This document shows positions 13,026 through 15,618 of a stretch of 15,618 nt of DNA, in pieces. The notes below the pieces were generated by a model. It worked only from the letters and a program-made list of their open reading frames with translations. It ran no database searches and was not told where the DNA came from. This stretch comes from an uncultured Blautia sp. (GTDB lineage: Bacteria > Bacillota > Clostridia > Lachnospirales > Lachnospiraceae), in assembly GCA_934402155.1 (NCBI GenBank), contig CAKRTP010000039.1, forward strand, positions 1-15,618. Direction: 5' to 3'. Within the stretch, counting starts at the first letter, position 1. Each line of letters opens with the position of its first letter. The translations under genes and the position numbers were made by a program.

Positions 13026-14201
13026 TTGTTAGAGATTATGTCAAATGAGGCCGAGTCTTCCGCCAAGATTATTGTAATTGGCGTAGGCGGAGCAGGAAAT
13101 AATGCAGTAAACAGAATGGTGGAAGAGGCTATCGGAGGAGTAGAGTTTGTTGGTGTAAATACTGATAAACAGGCCTTGACACTTTGCAAAGCTCCAACAG
13201 TACTTCAGATTGGTGAAAAGATTACAAAGGGCCTTGGTGCAGGCGCACAGCCGGAAGTTGGTCAGAAGGCTGCCGAGGAGAGCATAGAAGAAGTTAAACA
13301 GTTAATGGAAGGCGCAGACATGGTATTTGTTACCTGTGGTATGGGTGGCGGCACCGGTACAGGTGCAGCACCGGTCATCGCGGCAGCAGCCAAAGAGATG
13401 GGAATCCTGACAGTTGGTGTTGTTACGAAGCCTTTCCGCTTTGAGGCAAAAACACGTATGAACAATGCTCTGTCCGGAATCGAAAATCTGAAGAAAGCTG
13501 TTGACACATTGATCGTTATTCCGAATGACAAGCTGTTAGAGATTGTAGATCGCCGCACAACTATGCCGGAAGCACTTCGCAAAGCAGATGAAGTTCTTCA
13601 GCAGGCTGTACAGGGAATTACAGACCTTATCAATCTTCCGGCACTGATCAACCTTGACTTTGCTGATGTTCAGACAGTTATGAGAGATAAGGGAATCGCA
13701 CATATCGGTATCGGAGAGGCAAGAGGCGACGATAAGGCAATGGAGGCAGTTCAGCAGGCTGTATCTTCTCCGCTTCTTGAAACAACCATCAAGGGAGCTA
13801 CTCATGTGATCATCAATATCTCAGGTGATATTTCTCTTATGGACGCAAACGATGCAGCAAGCTATGTGCAGGAGCTTACAGGTGAGGATTCAAATATCAT
13901 CTTTGGTGCTATGTACGATGATTCTGTTGCAGATTATGCAAGAATCACAGTTATTGCAACAGGTCTTTCAGATCTTGAAGCCAAATCCACACCATTTGGC
14001 AGCAGAAGCAATACTACACCATTCAGCGTTCGCAGACCGGCAGCAGGCAGTACAGCAACTGCTCAGGCACAGCCGACAATGAGTATGCCGAGCTTTAATC
14101 TGCCGAATATGCAGACATCTGCTGCATTTAACAGTAAAATGCCGGCAAGTACTGTACAGAAGAAAGACATCCAGATTCCGGATTTCCTCAAAAACAGATA
14201 A
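13026..14201 (+). CDS. ftsZ: Cell division protein FtsZ
   Basis: A 391-residue tubulin homologue that polymerises with GTP into the Z ring at midcell. Signature segments are [14 protein letters not shown] at the N-terminus, GVNTDKQAL, the tubulin signature [33 protein letters not shown] and [11 protein letters not shown] (T7 loop region). A variable linker rich in Ala, Gln, Thr and Met follows, ending in the conserved C-terminal peptide IPDFLKNR that binds membrane-anchoring partners. The start is TTG 13026, because AGGAGG (13013-13018) is 7 bases before it, while the in-frame ATG 13038 would be 19 bases away. No ftsA lies nearby, as in many Clostridia that use SepF instead; SepF is not in the window. 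A strong terminator follows. Confidence 0.98.
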   Translation: MLEIMSNEAESSAKIIVIGVGGAGNNAVNRMVEEAIGGVEFVGVNTDKQALTLCKAPTVLQIGEKITKGLGAGAQPEVGQKAAEESIEEVKQLMEGADMVFVTCGMGGGTGTGAAPVIAAAAKEMGILTVGVVTKPFRFEAKTRMNNALSGIENLKKAVDTLIVIPNDKLLEIVDRRTTMPEALRKADEVLQQAVQGITDLINLPALINLDFADVQTVMRDKGIAHIGIGEARGDDKAMEAVQQAVSSPLLETTIKGATHVIINISGDISLMDANDAASYVQELTGEDSNIIFGAMYDDSVADYARITVIATGLSDLEAKSTPFGSRSNTTPFSVRRPAAGSTATAQAQPTMSMPSFNLPNMQTSAAFNSKMPASTVQKKDIQIPDFLKNR

Positions 14202-14214
14202 AATATGACACACC

Positions 14215-14249
14215 AAAAGACGCTGTGAATTTTCACAGCGTCTTTTTTT
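14215..14249 (+). terminator. Rho-independent terminator between ftsZ and the convergent DUF1540 gene
   Basis: AAAAGACGCTGTGAA (14215-14229) pairs perfectly with TTCACAGCGTCTTTT (14232-14246) around a two-base gap that must open into a small loop, and T7 occupies 14243-14249. The A-run on the left makes it potentially usable for the minus-strand gene as well. Confidence 0.93.
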
Positions 14250-14258
14250 GAGGTGAGA

Positions 14259-14585
14259 TCAGCATTTGCAGGAAAAAGTATCGCATTTGGTCTCATTACA
14301 TTCTCTGGCATGACATCCGGAAACCTTGATCGCAGAGGCAGTACATTTGCAGCAGTCATTGTAGGTGCATTCCTGTGCCTTGCAGTCGATGCTGATTTTT
14401 TCACAGCCGCAGTGATGCGCTTCGCTGTTCATGACAGAATCAGAGGAATTCCGGTCACGGAAACTTCTGCAGTTTGTCTCATCTGCATGGCGGGCACTTT
14501 CACCGGCGATCTCAATATTCCCTCTGGAACAGAGTTCATTTTCATTGTACATACATTTTGTGGCAGAACATTTCAGAATTGTCAT
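14259..14585 (-). CDS. Small Cys-rich protein with two DUF1540 domains
   Basis: A 108-residue protein with 16 cysteines. Two domains show the same spacing: Cys6, 11, 19 and 39, and Cys68, 73, 81 and 101 (5, 8 and 20 residues apart in both). Each carries the DUF1540 pattern CxxxxCxYNxxxxC, an IxIxG-like strand, and TxCxxF (NCRSF and KCDTF). The second domain and tail add cysteines at 78, 79, 91, 96, 106 and 108. Such proteins are common in Clostridia; metal binding is likely from the Cys pattern but the function is unknown. The ATG is at 14585-14583 with a consensus AGGAGG 8 bases upstream on the minus strand. It has no signal peptide or membrane segment. It is convergent with ftsZ and unrelated in role as far as can be seen. 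Confidence 0.88.
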   Translation of the reverse strand: MTILKCSATKCMYNENELCSRGNIEIAGESARHADETNCRSFRDRNSSDSVMNSEAHHCGCEKISIDCKAQECTYNDCCKCTASAIKVSGCHARECNETKCDTFSCKC

Positions 14586-14662
14586 AGTTTATTCCTCCTG
14601 GATTGTTTTGCGGACGACATGTCCGGTTTTCTGTAAAGACGTCAACAGCGTTAACAGTGATC

Positions 14663-14692
14663 AGTATATGCAAAAAAATAAAAAATATACAA
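14663..14692 (-). promoter_or_regulatory. Possible promoter of the DUF1540 gene
   Basis: On the minus strand TTGTAT (14692-14687) and TATACT (14668-14663) are 18 bases apart. The -10 is good and the -35 weak. It is the best-spaced pair that I found upstream of the gene. Confidence 0.35.
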
Positions 14693-14699
14693 AAACTGC

Positions 14700-14728
14700 T
14701 TGACTTTCCGAAGAAGGGATGGTATCTT
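14700..14728 (+). promoter_or_regulatory. Candidate upstream promoter of infC-rpmI
   Basis: TTGACT (14700-14705) and TATCTT (14723-14728) are 17 bases apart. Initiation near 14735 would give an untranslated leader of about 260 bases, in keeping with the long regulated leaders of infC operons in Firmicutes. Confidence 0.5.
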
Positions 14729-14844
14729 AATACAGTACGTAAAGAAAACAAAGCAGAGTTTCACTCTCACCTCAGCGCACAATGGCTGCGACTCAGGTTT
14801 ATATGCAGAGATATATGAAATGATCTTTGAGACGTTTCTGTATC

Positions 14845-14864
14845 ACATGACATTTTTGTCATGT
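14845..14864 (+). promoter_or_regulatory. 20-bp perfect palindrome with flanking direct repeats upstream of infC
   Basis: ACATGACA (14845-14852), TTTT, TGTCATGT (14857-14864) form an 8-bp inverted repeat. The heptamer GTATCAC occurs on both sides (14840-14846 and 14863-14869). It ends 9 bases before a TATAAT (14874-14879), so it overlaps the place where a -35 would lie. It could be a repressor operator or a hairpin in the leader RNA. Confidence 0.5.
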
Positions 14865-14879
14865 ATCACTGGGTATAAT

Positions 14880-14914
14880 AGAGTGTGGATTCTGTCCATG
14901 CTCTTTATTATTTT
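14880..14914 (+). terminator. Terminator-like hairpin in the infC leader (candidate attenuator)
   Basis: AGAGTGTGGA (14880-14889) pairs with TCCATGCTCT (14895-14904) with two wobbles around a short loop, followed by the T-rich TTATTATTTT. It precedes the infC start by 84 bases. In B. subtilis the infC-rpmI-rplT operon is controlled by an L20-sensing leader with a terminator; this may be a functional counterpart, but I cannot verify the L20-binding fold. Confidence 0.5.
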
Positions 14915-14983
14915 GCAGGAAACTGTAAAGTGGAATTTTAGAGGGTGACTGAGAGTCAGAGTATATCATTTATTCACAGGTAT

Positions 14984-15000
14984 GGAGGTGTACTACAATT
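14984..15000 (+). promoter_or_regulatory. Ribosome binding site and AUU start codon of infC
   Basis: GGAGGTG (14984-14990) is followed by ATT at 14998-15000. The first in-frame ATG (15010) would be 21 bases from the GGAGG core, too far. No ATG, GTG or TTG precedes in frame at a usable distance. AUU is the classic infC start, used for autoregulation by IF-3. Confidence 0.8.
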
Positions 15001-15504
15001 AGCAATTTAATGATTAACGAACAGATCAGAGACAGAGAGGTACGTCTGATTGGACCGGACGGAGCACAGCTTGGAATCATGTCAGCCAGAGACGCAATGG
15101 CTAAGGCACAGGAGGCAGGACTTGACCTCGTAAAGATCGCACCACAGGCAAAACCGCCGGTATGCAAGATCATTGACTACGGTAAATACCGTTATGAGCT
15201 CTCCCGCAAGGAAAAAGAAGCTAAGAAAAAACAGAAAACTATCGACATCAAGGAAGTACGTCTTTCACCAAATATTGATACAAATGACTTGAAGACCAAG
15301 GTCAATGCAGCAAGAAAATTCCTTTCAAAGGGCGACCGTGTGAAAGTTACACTTCGCTTCAGAGGAAGAGAGATGGCACACATGGCAAGCAGCAAACATG
15401 TCCTTGATGATTTTGCGGAGCTTCTTGCAGATGTTGCAACAGTGGAGAAAGCACCTAAGATTGAAGGAAGAAGCATGACCATGTTTCTCAGCGAAAAGCG
15501 TTAA
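14998..15504 (+). CDS. infC: Translation initiation factor IF-3
   Basis: A 168-residue protein when read from the ATT start. IF-3 binds the 30S subunit, prevents premature 50S joining and proofreads the start codon and initiator tRNA. The N-terminal domain shows MINEQIRDREVRLIG, GxQLGIMS, AMAKAQEAGLDLVKIAP and PPVCKIIDYGKYRYE. A Lys-rich linker (EKEAKKKQK) follows, then the C-terminal domain KEVRLSPNIDTNDLKTK, VKVTLRFRGREMAH and an EGRSMTMFLSEKR end. All are typical. The ATT start implies negative autoregulation, because IF-3 itself disfavours non-AUG/GUG/UUG initiation. rpmI follows after 86 bases. Confidence 0.96.
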   Translation: MSNLMINEQIRDREVRLIGPDGAQLGIMSARDAMAKAQEAGLDLVKIAPQAKPPVCKIIDYGKYRYELSRKEKEAKKKQKTIDIKEVRLSPNIDTNDLKTKVNAARKFLSKGDRVKVTLRFRGREMAHMASSKHVLDDFAELLADVATVEKAPKIEGRSMTMFLSEKR

Positions 15505-15507
15505 GCA

Positions 15508-15548
15508 GTTACCAGAACATTATGCCGCCAGTGCATGAAACTGGTAAT
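15508..15548 (+). other. Hairpin between infC and rpmI
   Basis: GTTACCAG (15508-15515) pairs with CTGGTAAT (15541-15548) with one wobble at its base; an inner ATGC/GCAT helix (15522-15525 with 15533-15536) sits above an internal loop. There is no T-run, so it is not a terminator. It may be a processing site or a ribosomal-protein binding element. Confidence 0.4.
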
Positions 15549-15590
15549 GTGAAATAAAAAACAGAACCACGAATCAAGGAGGAAATAACA

Positions 15591-15618
15591 ATGCCTAAGA
15601 TTAAAACTTGTAGAGCAG
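15591..15618 (+). CDS. rpmI: Ribosomal protein bL35, N-terminus (3' truncated by window)
   Basis: ATG 15591 with AAGGAGG at 15576-15582 opens a frame reading MPKIKTCRA, the conserved start of bL35 (usually MPKIKTxRA). Only nine codons are in view. infC-rpmI-rplT is a standard operon, which supports the call. Confidence 0.9.

Larger units (their letters stand above)
14586..14997 (+). other. 412-bp non-coding interval between divergent DUF1540 and infC
   Basis: No open frame here has both a credible start and a ribosome binding site. The interval holds the upstream region of the DUF1540 gene, then a plus-strand promoter candidate (14700), a 20-bp palindrome (14845-14864), a TATAAT (14874-14879), a terminator-like hairpin (14880-14914), a small TGACT/AGTCA inverted repeat (14946-14958) and the infC ribosome binding site. 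A 5-bp CGGAC/GTCCG hairpin (14611-14625) is also visible. The plus-strand part looks like a long regulatory leader for infC-rpmI. Confidence 0.6.

Noticed and set aside
14253..14636. Plus-strand open frame of 127 codons opposite the DUF1540 gene
   Set aside because: The minus-strand product has duplicated Cys spacing and a consensus SD; the plus-strand translation has neither, so it is a shadow.
14856..14879. TTGTCA with TATAAT as a normal promoter pair upstream of infC
   Set aside because: The spacing is only 12 bases, too short for a sigma-A promoter; no better -35 is present, so TATAAT alone is kept as uncertain.
14603..14948. Small plus-strand open frames between DUF1540 and infC
   Set aside because: They overlap promoter and hairpin elements, lack SD sequences and show no conserved protein features.

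Overview
The window is an ordinary stretch of chromosome from a low-to-moderate-GC Gram-positive bacterium. Protein character (two-domain DUF1540 protein, paired class B penicillin-binding proteins, FtsZ ending IPDFLKNR) and strong AGGAGG-type ribosome binding sites point to Clostridia, most likely Lachnospiraceae; the genus cannot be resolved by eye. I see no mobile element, CRISPR array, tRNA or rRNA gene, and no wholly new defence or metabolic system. The interest lies in control elements and in unusual features of the cell-wall and division proteins.

Layout: 1-1473 carries the 3' end of ychF and a divergent lgt paralogue, closed by a terminator (1482-1525). 1572-10221 is the main division and cell wall (dcw) cluster: a promoter with MraZ-type operator repeats, then mraZ, rsmH, ftsL, an FtsI/PBP2B-like transpeptidase, a second SpoVD-like transpeptidase, mraY and murD, closed by a terminator (10256-10298). 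10433-14201 is a second block of a murA paralogue, ftsQ/divIB and ftsZ, ending in a terminator. A convergent small Cys-rich DUF1540 gene lies on the minus strand (14259-14585). After about 410 bp of non-coding leader come infC (with an AUU start) and the first codons of rpmI.

How the genes work together: MurA starts UDP-MurNAc synthesis, MurD adds D-Glu, and MraY makes lipid I. FtsL, FtsQ and the FtsI-like PBP form the septal synthase complex positioned by FtsZ. RsmH methylates 16S rRNA, and MraZ is the repressor of its own cluster. ftsW, murE, murG, murC, murB and ftsA are absent from this window.

Main points of interest: (1) a long hairpin between the two PBP genes takes the SD of the second gene into its 3' arm and is followed directly by T6, with a TATAAT-like -10 in its apical part. 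This suggests that read-through transcripts are terminated or untranslated while internally initiated transcripts are translated. (2) The Lgt homologue lacks both arginines regarded as catalytic. (3) The FtsI-like PBP and FtsQ have acidic C-terminal repeat tails built from the same DENGxY(V/T) heptad. (4) The SpoVD-like PBP has KTA instead of KTG. (5) infC has an AUU start and a structured leader.
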